The position numbers and the translations under genes are program-made. Below are positions 41,702 through 49,841 of a stretch of 64,000 bases of DNA, piece after piece. The notes below the pieces were generated by a model. That model had not been told where the DNA came from, searched no databases, and was given only the letters and a program-made list of their open reading frames with translations. Positions within the stretch are counted from its first letter, which is position 1, and each line of letters starts with the position of its first letter. Origin of the DNA: Armatimonadota bacterium (lineage in GTDB: Bacteria > Armatimonadota > UBA5829 > DSUL01); the NCBI GenBank assembly GCA_025998755.1, contig AP024674.1:2186162-2250161 (forward strand), in the 5' to 3' direction.

Positions 41702-43011
41702 TATGACCCGCATACCTCCACGCCGGTTTCGCGGTTCTTCTCGCGGTGCCTGACTACGGCCTCTCCCGCCGCGGCCATCAGATCCTGGCATGCGCGCTCC
41801 ACAGTGAACGGTGAGATACCCGGAATCCGTCTCAGACAACCGTTCTGCCGCCATTCTTTGTAAAGCGCCCGAACTTCGGAGCGAACGGTTTCTCTGTCCC
41901 GCAGGTCTACCGCAGAATGTCCCAGATCCCGCAACAGGGATTCAAGCTCCGGGTTGGCGCAGGTAAGCCCGAGGACGGGGATGCCGGTCTGCACATACTC
42001 ATACACTTTCGATGGGATTGTGGCACTTGAGATGGGGCCGTCGTGCTGGATGAGGGCCAGCACATCGCATCGGCGCATCCCTTGCAAGGAATCAAGTTTT
42101 GAGGAGACACCCTCCTGTATCAGCATCTCCGGATAAGGAAACCCCTCGAACTGCGCGCGCGTCCGCCGGTCGGTAAACCCCTTCTGGAGGAATCGGACGG
42201 TTTCCCTTGCCTCCGGTTCGCTTCGCACAAGATGTTCCAGCCCGTCCAGCAGAGGTGCGGGCAGCCTTCCCATCGCCAGCGAACCGAAATGGCCGATCAG
42301 CATCACGCCGCGGGACCTTACATCCGCCCTCTGCAGATCGGGCAAAAGCTCGGCCCCCGGATAGATGACCCGGCCGCGACCCTCCAGGGAATGGCGCATC
42401 TCGAACTGCTCCATCGCTGCGCGACTCACGAACACCACAGCGTCGGCGTTCTCGGCAACTACCTTTTCCACGAAGCCGTTATAGATGCGCTCGCCGGGCT
42501 TCTGATCGTTGCCGAAGATCACGGGATCCTGGAACTCCGCCAGCCAAGGCAGGCCGCAGAGGCGCGCGCAGATCCATCCGGCAAGATGTGCCGATGGAGC
42601 CCCGCTCGTGGAGTAAACCAACCCTGCGCCGCATTTCCGAGCCCAAGCTGCGGCCACTGTCCCGGCCGGCACGAACCAGGACCACGTTGCATCCAGCCGC
42701 AGAAGAGCTGATTCCAGAAGGTGCCCTGGCAAAATGGGTAGCAGCAAAGTTCGCACTGCCCGTCGGGCCAGACGGTTCCGAAGCCGGCACGCCGCCATCA
42801 GACGGATCTCCTGACGGAGACCGGAAAATGAAGCACAGGGAACCCTGCGGTATCCCAGGACTGTGTCGGGCAGGGAAGCGCACGACGTGATGACAAATGT
42901 CTCGATCCCCTGTTCCCGCAGCCGCGGCAGGCGGGCATCAATGTGATGGGAAGACGCCTTGCCTTCCAGGCCGCACTGATGGGTGATCACCAACCACCGT
43001 GAGGGGAGCAC
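41701..43011 (-). CDS. Glycosyltransferase family 4-like protein
   Basis: A 436-residue GT-B-fold glycosyltransferase. Features are WFVPAGTVAAAWARKC (N-terminal acceptor domain), WICARLCGLPWLAEFQDPV, DAVVFVSRAAMEQF, LIGHFGSLAMGR, and the C-terminal donor-site region SATIPSKVYEYVQTGIPVLGLTCANPEL. It belongs to the branch that includes capsule and O-antigen glycosyltransferases. The last base of its stop is the first base of the next start. It overlaps the upstream GT2 gene by 25 bases. Confidence 0.82.
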   Translation of the reverse strand: MLPSRWLVITHQCGLEGKASSHHIDARLPRLREQGIETFVITSCASLPDTVLGYRRVPCASFSGLRQEIRLMAACRLRNRLARRAVRTLLLPILPGHLLESALLRLDATWSWFVPAGTVAAAWARKCGAGLVYSTSGAPSAHLAGWICARLCGLPWLAEFQDPVIFGNDQKPGERIYNGFVEKVVAENADAVVFVSRAAMEQFEMRHSLEGRGRVIYPGAELLPDLQRADVRSRGVMLIGHFGSLAMGRLPAPLLDGLEHLVRSEPEARETVRFLQKGFTDRRTRAQFEGFPYPEMLIQEGVSSKLDSLQGMRRCDVLALIQHDGPISSATIPSKVYEYVQTGIPVLGLTCANPELESLLRDLGHSAVDLRDRETVRSEVRALYKEWRQNGCLRRIPGISPFTVERACQDLMAAAGEAVVRHREKNRETGVEVCGS

Positions 43012-43989
43012 CTCGCTTGTGCCCTCCAGTCTCCCAGCAGTTTGCGATAAACAGGCGCGTCCCTGTCAGGCAGTCCCATTGCGAGCCACAGAAGCACACC
43101 AGCGCGAGTCCGCAGGCGCTCGCGATGCCGCTGACTGAACGGAGCAAGCACCGCGGCCGATGCGGCCCGGCGCAGATGCCCCGCGGCGCTGGCAAGGCCT
43201 GAGAGAAGCGCGGCCATGCGGCCCCGCCGCCAGAGCAGGAACTGCAGCCTGCTCCGAATCATCTCCACGGAGGCCGCAGTGCCCAGGCTGCGTGCCGAAC
43301 CTCCGCCCATGTGTATCACCTCCGCCTGCGGACAGACCCGCAGACTCCAACCGGCCTGAGCCAGCCGGAAGCTCAGGTCCGCATCCTCGTGATAGAAAAA
43401 GAACCGCTCATCGAAGCCGCCGATCTGCTCGAAGGCCGACCGGCGCACCATCAGAGCCGCTCCGCCGAGATACCCCTCCGGCGGGAGGGGTTGCCCGTTT
43501 TCCGCAGCCAGGTTTACGCGCCGTCTTCGCCGCCCGCGCACCGCTGCGAACAGGTCTGCGAGCGGATCCGGCAAGATGTCCGCTGCCATCTGTGGCTTCC
43601 CGTCTGCACCAGTCAGACGCGGGGCCACCGCCCCGAGCTTCTCATCCGCGTCCAGTTCCCCCCGGAAGCCTCTGAATGCATCCGCCGGTCACCAGGGTGT
43701 CGCTGTTCAGCAGAAAAAGGCAGCGGCCTTCCGCCTTCGCAGCGCCCAGGTTGTTGGCCCTGCCGAAACCTGCATTCTCGTGATTGCGGATGACCTTTGC
43801 CTGCGGGAATCGTCGCGCCACCTCCTCGGCCGTCCCGTCTCGCGAGGCGTTGTCAACGACGACCGGCTGGACCAAATCTGCCGGCGTGGACTGCATGACC
43901 GATTCCAGACAACGCAGCGTCATCTCACAGGTGTTCCGGGTCACCACGATGCAGCTCACAGGCGGCTGGTGCTCTTCAGAGACGCTCAC
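42987..43989 (-). pseudogene. Glycosyltransferase family 2 (rhamnosyltransferase-like), interrupted by a frameshift
   Basis: Two frames make one GT2 of about 333 residues. The first (from GTG 43989) runs PPVSCIVVTRNTCEMTLRCLE, VVVDNASRDGTAEEVA and LLNSDTLVTGG, then meets a stop. The second continues with DADEKLGAVAPRL, then GYLGGAALMVRRSAFEQIGGFDERFFFYHEDADLSFR to 42987. Deleting one base from the six-C run at 43658-43663 (plus strand) joins them. WbbL-type rhamnosyltransferases match this pattern. GAGGGAGG precedes the GTG. The homopolymer could be a sequencing error or a phase-variable switch. Confidence 0.8.
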
Positions 43990-43999
43990 CGGGCCTCCC

Positions 44000-44641
44000 T
44001 CACTGCGGCAGCGCGCGCACAACGAACTGATAGGTGAACGCATCCGGGCAGAGCCAGCGCAGCCTCCAGTCGGTCTTCGCACGGTAGACCCGGTCCAGAC
44101 GATCCACGGTGTAACCGCTCGCCCGGAACAGGGCCATAACGGTCTTCCGCGTAAAAAACCGGAGATGGGAGTCGTCCATAATGCCGGAATCCGTGTAGTC
44201 CCACCTTCCCAGCAACAGCTCTTTCCGGATCTTGTAATAGGCTACATTCGGGATGGAGGCCACCACGCCGCCCCCTTCCGTCAGGGCCGGAAGGCATCGC
44301 TTCAGGACGGCGCCGGGATCGGCCAGATGCTCCAAGACATCCGCAAAAATGATGGAGTCAAATCTCTGTCCGGCCTGGTTCCAGACTGCCGGATCGGTGA
44401 TGTCTCCCACGATCATCCGCTCCGCAAAAGGAGCCGCCTGTTCCGCCGCGGACGGGTTGATCTCCACAGCCGTCACACGGCAACCCATCTCCTGAGAGAG
44501 GTATCGCGTAAAGTAGCCGGTGGCGCAGCCGACCTCCAGCACACGCGATCCGGGACGGATCAGACGCGCGACAGCAAGCTGGGTCTTTCCAACGGACTCC
44601 TGGTGATAGGTCTTCAGGGAATCTCTGCTACCCCCGGACAA
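44000..44641 (-). CDS. Class I SAM-dependent methyltransferase
   Basis: A protein of about 213 residues with the SAM fold: SRVLEVGCATGYFTRYLSQEMG (motif I), VTAVEINPSAAEQA, FDSIIFADVLEHLADPGAVL and GGGVVASIPNVAYY. YFTR, DVLEHL and SIPN occur in methyltransferases linked to surface polysaccharides. A TTG at 44641 with AGAGGAGG upstream is preferred; the longer frame from 44692 would start upstream of the -10-like TATACT at 44667. It is the first gene of the long envelope operon going left. Confidence 0.8.
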   Translation of the reverse strand: MSGGSRDSLKTYHQESVGKTQLAVARLIRPGSRVLEVGCATGYFTRYLSQEMGCRVTAVEINPSAAEQAAPFAERMIVGDITDPAVWNQAGQRFDSIIFADVLEHLADPGAVLKRCLPALTEGGGVVASIPNVAYYKIRKELLLGRWDYTDSGIMDDSHLRFFTRKTVMALFRASGYTVDRLDRVYRAKTDWRLRWLCPDAFTYQFVVRALPQ

Positions 44642-44763
44642 GCTTCGGTGGCCTCCTCTCCGGTGGAGTATATCTGACAACCATTCGGGCAATCCAGCGT
44701 AGGAAGATACGCGGCTCGGTTGCTCCCGAAGGAGGCTGACTGTGCGACCTTATCGCCGCTGGA

Positions 44764-44792
44764 TTGCCGCCCGTCGACCGGTATGTTATACT
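44764..44792 (+). promoter_or_regulatory. sigma70-type promoter of the rex operon
   Basis: TTGCCG (44764-44769), 17 bases, TATACT (44787-44792). Transcription would start near 44799, within the Rex-box-like half-sites that follow. Confidence 0.7.
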
Positions 44793-44820
44793 TTGTGAAA
44801 CTGTGAATGCGCGCTTTCAC
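44793..44820 (+). promoter_or_regulatory. Possible Rex operator half-sites
   Basis: TTGTGAA (44793-44799), TGTGAA (44802-44807) and TTTCAC (44815-44820). The Rex consensus is TTGTGAA-N4-TTCACAA. The half-sites match but the spacing does not, so binding is uncertain. Position just after the -10 box fits autoregulation. Confidence 0.4.
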
Positions 44821-44929
44821 GCGCCCTCGCCGTCTGCCTCGGCCAGGGCAGAGCAGCGAAGCGGCGGACGCGGCCAGGCCGTCCTCCAGAAAGAGCCGCC
44901 CGCCGGGCAACCGGAGTGGAGAGCGTCCG

Positions 44930-45559
44930 ATGAACCAGTCTACCAACAGGGTCCCTGTTCCCACCCTCGAGCGGATGGCCACGTATCTCGCCTGTCTGCA
45001 GGATCTGGATGCCCGCGGCGTGGAAACCATCTCCTCGGCTGAGATCGAAAAGCTCACCCACGTGAACGCCGCCCAGTTCCGGAAAGATCTCAGCTACTTC
45101 GGCGAGTTTGGCCGTCCGGGCATCGGCTACAGTGTTCCCGAGCTCGCACGCCGCATCAGCAAGATCCTGAAGGTGGACCGGGAACAGCCCGTCGTCCTTG
45201 TCGGCGCAGGCAACCTGGGATCCGCGCTGGTGGGTTATCCCAGTCTTTCCCGCGAGCATTTCCGCATCGCTGCGGTGTTCGACAACAGCCCTTCGAAGAT
45301 CGGGCGAAGACTTTGGGATCACGAGATCCGGGACATTGCGACACTGCCGGAGGTCAATCGCGAAGTCGGGGCGCGTCTGGGCATCATCGCCGTTCCGGCC
45401 AGCGCAGCACAATCTGTGGCAGATCTCATGGTCGGGGCAGGCATCACCGCCATTCTGAATTTCGCCCCCGTGTCGCTGAAGGTCCCTCAAGGCGTGGTGG
45501 TACGTAACGTGGACTTTGTGCAGGAGATGGCGGTGCTCTCGTATCATCTGGCGGTCTGA
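44930..45559 (+). CDS. rex: Redox-sensing transcriptional repressor Rex
   Basis: A 209-residue repressor that senses NADH/NAD. The N-terminal winged helix (VPTLERMATYLACLQDL ... EKLTHVNAAQFRKDLSYFGEFGRPGIGY) is followed by a Rossmann domain with GAGNLGSALVGY and FDNSPSKIG, and the C-terminal helix DFVQEMAVLSYHLAV that swaps between subunits. The ATG at 44930 follows GGAGTGGAGAG; the earlier in-frame start lies upstream of or in the operator. The gene heads an operon with the sensor kinase and the HNH-repeat protein. Confidence 0.95.
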   Translation: MNQSTNRVPVPTLERMATYLACLQDLDARGVETISSAEIEKLTHVNAAQFRKDLSYFGEFGRPGIGYSVPELARRISKILKVDREQPVVLVGAGNLGSALVGYPSLSREHFRIAAVFDNSPSKIGRRLWDHEIRDIATLPEVNREVGARLGIIAVPASAAQSVADLMVGAGITAILNFAPVSLKVPQGVVVRNVDFVQEMAVLSYHLAV

Positions 45560-47062
45560 ATGAATGCCAGGCGGCGTCTGCGTTCCGTCCCCGTAAGGGT
45601 CAAGATCTTCGTTCCGGTGACCGCCGTGGTGGTCGCGGCGTTTGCCTGTATTGCGTACGCAACGTCTCTGGTGCTGGAGCGCCAGCTTCAGGAGGCCAGT
45701 GAGCGCTCCGCCCTGCAGAAGGCGGATGTCGCTGAGGCTGCCGTCCGAAGGGCCATGCTGGAAGGCCTGACGCGCGAGATGAAGCATGCCGTAGAGAACC
45801 TGGGCGAGTCTCCGGAGCTCCCCCGCATCGCCCTGCGCAGGGTTAACGGCCAGTATGTTGCCGAGCGCCGGGTTCCCGGGCACGCCTATGTGCCCACCTC
45901 GGAGCTTCCCCTTCCCGGCAGGGCCATCACCCAGGAGATCCTCTCAGACGGCCAGAGCTATCTGCGGGTGACCAAGTCCATCGCCAACGACCGCTCCTGC
46001 TTCCAGTGCCATCCGCCCTCGCAGAAGACGCTGGGCTATCTTGAGGTGGACGTCTCCACCACCTGGTTGACCCGTCGCGTCAGTCAGTCGCATACACTCA
46101 TCGCGGCTGCGGCGGGCATCACGCTCGTCCTGGTCTGGTTGGCGGTGACACTTTCCGTGAACGCGGCAGTTCTAAAACCACTACACCGGCTGGGTCGGGC
46201 CATGTCGGGCTTGAAGCATGGCGACCGGCAGATCCGGCTGGAGGCCGACTCGCGGGATGAAATCGGTCGGCTGGTCCGCCACTTCAACGAAATGGCAGAG
46301 CAGATCCGCGAAGCGGAGCAGGACCTGGTTCGGACCGAGCGCCAGCTTGCCGAGGCGGAGCGCCTGGCCAGCGTGGGTCTGATGGCTGCGGGGATTGCCC
46401 ACGAGATCAACAACCCGCTCGCTGCGGTCTCCGTGGCCGCAGAGCTGCTGAATAATCCAGCAATCAGCGAGGAACAGCGCTCGAAACTGGCGAAAATGGT
46501 GCTGGAAGGGACGGATCGCATCCAGAACATTGTGGCCGAGTTGCTGACGCTGGACCGCAGGCAGGGACTGGTGCTGAAACCTGAGGATCCGGCCACCGTG
46601 CTTCGGCAGGCGCTGCACTCCGTGGATGTGCCGGCGCACATCCGGGTACACTTCCGCGTTCAGGAAAACCTGCCCAAGATTCTGGTGCACCGAGACAAGA
46701 TCGCCCGCGCGCTGGGTAACATCATCAAGAACGCGGTGCAGGCGATGCCGGAGAAGGGCGAGCTGACGTTCTCCACCGAAACGTCCGACGGCCGGATGAA
46801 CATCTACATCACGGACACGGGATGCGGCATCGCCCCGGAGATCCTGGAGCACATCTTCGATCCGTTCTTCTCGACACGTGAGGTGGGCAAGGGTTTCGGA
46901 CTTGGGCTGGCCTTCGCGCACAGCATGATTGAGCAGCACGGAGGCGAAGTCTTCGCGGCCAGCACTGTGGGAGAGGGCAGCACGTTCACCGTGGTGCTGC
47001 CGCTGGCGCAGGAAGAGACGCAAGATGCCAAAGAGGGTATGGAGCCCGGAGAGGGTCACTGA
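45560..47062 (+). CDS. Sensor histidine kinase with a periplasmic CxxCH (heme-binding) motif
   Basis: A 500-residue membrane sensor. A signal-anchor helix (VKIFVPVTAVVVAAFACIAYATSL) is followed by a periplasmic domain of about 150 residues that ends in SCFQCHPPSQ: Cys147, Cys150 and His151 form CxxCH, the covalent haem c attachment motif. A second helix (LIAAAAGITLVLVWLAVTLSV), HAMP, the phospho-acceptor box AAGIAHEINNPLAAVS (His281) and a HATPase domain (NIIKNAVQAMP, DTGCGIAP, GFGLGLAFAHSM) follow. It starts directly after the rex stop and overlaps the next gene. Haem-based oxygen, NO or redox sensing is inferred. Confidence 0.9.
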   Translation: MNARRRLRSVPVRVKIFVPVTAVVVAAFACIAYATSLVLERQLQEASERSALQKADVAEAAVRRAMLEGLTREMKHAVENLGESPELPRIALRRVNGQYVAERRVPGHAYVPTSELPLPGRAITQEILSDGQSYLRVTKSIANDRSCFQCHPPSQKTLGYLEVDVSTTWLTRRVSQSHTLIAAAAGITLVLVWLAVTLSVNAAVLKPLHRLGRAMSGLKHGDRQIRLEADSRDEIGRLVRHFNEMAEQIREAEQDLVRTERQLAEAERLASVGLMAAGIAHEINNPLAAVSVAAELLNNPAISEEQRSKLAKMVLEGTDRIQNIVAELLTLDRRQGLVLKPEDPATVLRQALHSVDVPAHIRVHFRVQENLPKILVHRDKIARALGNIIKNAVQAMPEKGELTFSTETSDGRMNIYITDTGCGIAPEILEHIFDPFFSTREVGKGFGLGLAFAHSMIEQHGGEVFAASTVGEGSTFTVVLPLAQEETQDAKEGMEPGEGH

Positions 47063-47645
47063 AGAGATCCGCGAGCTCAGCCGCCAGGGCGTGGATCTCC
47101 GGCACGGCGCCGTTCAACAGGAGCAGAAGCGGCTGGTCAGCGCCGCCATCCGCTACTTCGGAAGCTGGCGCGCGGCGGTCGAGGCCGCCGGCGTGGATTA
47201 TGACTCGCTGCGCAAGACATCGGAGGAGCAGAGGCTCCAGAAGATCGGCAAGTGGTCTCCCGAGCGCATTCTGGAGGAGATCCGCGAACTCCAGAGCCGC
47301 GGCGAAGATCTTCGCGCGGTGATGGTGAAAAACAAGTTTCCCTCTCTGTTCTCCGCCGCCGTCAGCCCGCGCTACTTCGGCAACTGGCGCAAGGCTCTTG
47401 AAGCGGCGGGGATAGATTATGACAGCCTGCTGCAGAAGTCCCCGCGTGGCCGCCCCCGCAGGACCGAGGTCTGGCATACCGGTCTCATTCTGGATATGAT
47501 CCGCTCCCTCAAAGACGCCGGTGAGAGTCTGGACGCCGACCAGATCTCCCTGAGGCATCCGCGGCTTCTGCGGCTGGCAACCAGCCGGCTGGGAAGCTGG
47601 CACGCCGCTGTGGACATGGCGCTCAATCCTCCAGCCTCACGCTGA
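47025..47645 (+). CDS. Triple HNH-associated-repeat (DNA-binding-type) protein
   Basis: A 206-residue protein made of three similar units, at about residues 6-62, 77-135 and 150-200. Each has W-x-x-x-x-I-x-x-x-I-R-x-L-x-x-x-G-x-x-L and then FGSW or FGNW with A-x-E-A-A-G. This is the repeat first seen next to HNH homing endonucleases (HNH_repeat) and thought to bind DNA; no nuclease is attached. KSPRGRPRR (139-147) between units two and three is AT-hook-like. The start lies inside the end of the kinase gene, so it is translationally coupled to it. It could be the kinase's output partner; no receiver domain is seen. Confidence 0.8.
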   Translation: MPKRVWSPERVTEEIRELSRQGVDLRHGAVQQEQKRLVSAAIRYFGSWRAAVEAAGVDYDSLRKTSEEQRLQKIGKWSPERILEEIRELQSRGEDLRAVMVKNKFPSLFSAAVSPRYFGNWRKALEAAGIDYDSLLQKSPRGRPRRTEVWHTGLILDMIRSLKDAGESLDADQISLRHPRLLRLATSRLGSWHAAVDMALNPPASR

Positions 47646-47662
47646 GAGAGACCCGGGCTTCT

Positions 47663-49192
47663 TCACGCCAGAGCCGCGCGCACGCGGTCTGCTTCTCGCT
47701 GGATCTGGATCCTGTCCTCGCGCGTCCAGTGCTCAGTGTTGCGCAGCTGCATGGTCATTCGCGGATTTCCCTGCAGCGCCGGGAGGTTGCGCAGCAGAAA
47801 GTCGCGGTAAAGGACGGTAAACGGACAGGCGTCCGGACCGGAAGCCCTTTCCGGGTTGTACCGGCAGGAGCGGCAGTAGTTGCTCATCCGCTGGATGTAC
47901 CGGCCGGAGGCGCAGTACGGCTTGGATGCCATCACGCCTCCATCCGCATACTGGGACATCCCCAGCGTGTTCGGCAGCTCCACCCATTCGATGGCATCCA
48001 CGTAAACCGCCAGATACCACCGGTGCACCTTTTCGGGCGCGACGCCGTAGAGCAATGCAAACAGGCCGGTGACCATCAGGCGCTGGATGTGATGGGCGTA
48101 GCCAAATTCCAGGGTCTGGAGGATCACCTGCCGCAGGCATTGCGCATCCGTGTCCGCGGTCCAGTAGAACCGTGGCAGATCCATCCCCGCTCCGAGGGCG
48201 TTCCTTTGCAGATACTCCGGCATCAGCAGCCAGTAAACGCCCCGCACATATTCCCGCCAGCCGATGATCTGCCGGATGAAACCTTCAGCGGATTCCAGCG
48301 GGACGCGTCCCTCCTGCCACGCCCGCTCGGCCGCCCGGACCACCTCCAGCGGTGAAACCAGCTTCAGATTCAGCGAGGACGACAGGCGGGAGTGATACAG
48401 AAACGGCTCGCCGCTCCACATGGCGTCCTGATACGGGCCAAAGAGCGGAAGCTGATGCGCGACGAAATGCTCCACCGCCTGACGGGCCTGCTCCGCGGTG
48501 ACCGGCCAGTCGAAGCGCGCAAGCGATCCCGGATGCTCCGGGAACTCGCGCTCCACCAGAGTTATGACCTGCCGCGTGAGCTCGTCGGGAAGAAACGAGG
48601 CGGGCGGGGGTATTTCTCCCGGACCTTCGCGCCCGAAGCTGCGCCGGTTTTCGGCGTCCAGGTTCCACGCGCCTCCCGCCGGCTGGCCGTCCTCCAACAA
48701 GATACCCAGCCTGCGGCGCATCTCGCGATAGAAGAACTCCATGCGCAGCTGCCTGCGCGAGGCGGCATGCTCCGCGAACTCGCCTGGTGAGCAAAGGAAA
48801 TGCCGGTCCGGACGCTCCTCCAGCGGAACCCCGGCCTCCCGCGCGCCGCGCCGCAGATCCTCCCGCACACGCCACTCGCCCGGAAGCGTAACGATGGCCT
48901 TACGCGGTTGAAGCTCACTCAGCGCCTTCTTGAGCTCTTCGCCGAGCGACCCGGAGTTGCCCGGAGCGTCCAGCTCAATGTAGCGGACGGTGATGCCCGA
49001 GCCGCGCAGCGTCTCGCGGAAGTGGCGCATCGCGGAGAGGAACAGGGTGATGCGCGCCTTGTGACTCCAGACGTATTCGCCCTCGCCCCGGACCTCCGCC
49101 ATCCAGACGGCGTCGCGGGACGCATCGAACCCGTCGAATGCAGAGGAGCCGATGTCAAGCTGGTCGCCGAGGACGATCACAAGGTTGCGCAC
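47663..49192 (-). CDS. Iron-sulfur photolyase/cryptochrome (FeS-BCP, PhrB type)
   Basis: A 509-residue flavoprotein related to deoxyribodipyrimidine photolyases. RNLVIVLGDQLDIGSSAFDG and EVRGEGEYVWSHKARI open the Rossmann-like domain of the DPRP family; FWTADT/FYWTADTDAQC and the region KPYCASGRYIQRMSNYCRSC ... DACPF carry the four Cys of the [4Fe-4S] cluster. Such proteins repair (6-4) photoproducts with light. GTG at 49192 is preferred over ATG at 49234: the -10-like TACAAT (49199-49204) lies just six bases before the GTG, suggesting a leaderless mRNA, although no good -35 box is seen. Confidence 0.88.
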   Translation of the reverse strand: MRNLVIVLGDQLDIGSSAFDGFDASRDAVWMAEVRGEGEYVWSHKARITLFLSAMRHFRETLRGSGITVRYIELDAPGNSGSLGEELKKALSELQPRKAIVTLPGEWRVREDLRRGAREAGVPLEERPDRHFLCSPGEFAEHAASRRQLRMEFFYREMRRRLGILLEDGQPAGGAWNLDAENRRSFGREGPGEIPPPASFLPDELTRQVITLVEREFPEHPGSLARFDWPVTAEQARQAVEHFVAHQLPLFGPYQDAMWSGEPFLYHSRLSSSLNLKLVSPLEVVRAAERAWQEGRVPLESAEGFIRQIIGWREYVRGVYWLLMPEYLQRNALGAGMDLPRFYWTADTDAQCLRQVILQTLEFGYAHHIQRLMVTGLFALLYGVAPEKVHRWYLAVYVDAIEWVELPNTLGMSQYADGGVMASKPYCASGRYIQRMSNYCRSCRYNPERASGPDACPFTVLYRDFLLRNLPALQGNPRMTMQLRNTEHWTREDRIQIQREADRVRAALA

Positions 49193-49221
49193 GGACTCAT
49201 TGTAACGGCGCGTGCTGTGTA

Positions 49222-49250
49222 TTGACAGCCCCATTTCAGCTGGCTAAAGT
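49222..49250 (+). promoter_or_regulatory. sigma70-type promoter for 49290-51364
   Basis: A perfect TTGACA (49222-49227), 17 bases, TAAAGT (49245-49250). The CCAGGAG site and the ATG at 49290 follow. It drives the unknown protein, the sugar-binding lipoprotein and the small membrane protein. Confidence 0.7.
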
Positions 49251-49289
49251 GTGCACAGCCCCTCTGTTTTGACCAGGAGTAGAACGCAT

Positions 49290-49841
49290 ATGGCATCCTC
49301 TCTGAAGGAAGGCGACGCCGTCCAGGTCGTGGATCGCGAGGCCACCCAGGCCGACGAGAAGAATCGCACGTTTTTCAACCATTTCCGTAATACCCGCGGC
49401 GTGCTCGAGAAGCTGTACGATGACGGGACTGCCACGGTGGTGCTGGATGCTTCCACTCTGCCGGAGGAGGTCCGCAGGCGTCATGAGGAGCTGACGGAGG
49501 CTGCCCGCAAGAAATGGCTGGACGGACTGAGCTCGGAGGCACGTGCCCGGCTGACTCCGGAAGAGCAGCAGTTCCAGATGCGCTATACCATTCTGGTCAA
49601 TGTTGACGATCTGCTCCCGGCCGGGGCTGCGAAGAAGGCGGTGAAGGCGTCCACCTCCTCGAAAGCTCCGGCGGCGTCAGCTCCTGCGGAGGAGAAGCCT
49701 GCCAGGAAGACGGCCTCTGGCGCAAAAGCTTCCGCAGCATCCAGATCCGCCGGAGAGTCTCCCAAGACCCTGACACTGAGCGACCTTGAGAAGGCCGAAG
49801 AGGAGGCGCTCCGGAGGAGACAGGCAAAGGCTCGGGAGTAG
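49290..49841 (+). CDS. Unknown protein with low-complexity Ala/Lys/Ser tail
   Basis: A 183-residue cytoplasmic-looking protein. The first 110 residues (SLKEGDAVQVVDREATQADEK ... NTRGVLEKLYDDGTATVVLD) have a KOW/SH3-like beta pattern followed by helices (LTEAARKKWLDGLS, RLTPEEQQFQ). The last 70 residues are Ala-, Lys- and Ser-rich, then acidic. No family is recognised. AGGAG precedes the ATG. The stop is directly followed by the ATG of the sugar-binding lipoprotein (49842), so they are coupled. Confidence 0.6.
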   Translation: MASSLKEGDAVQVVDREATQADEKNRTFFNHFRNTRGVLEKLYDDGTATVVLDASTLPEEVRRRHEELTEAARKKWLDGLSSEARARLTPEEQQFQMRYTILVNVDDLLPAGAAKKAVKASTSSKAPAASAPAEEKPARKTASGAKASAASRSAGESPKTLTLSDLEKAEEEALRRRQAKARE

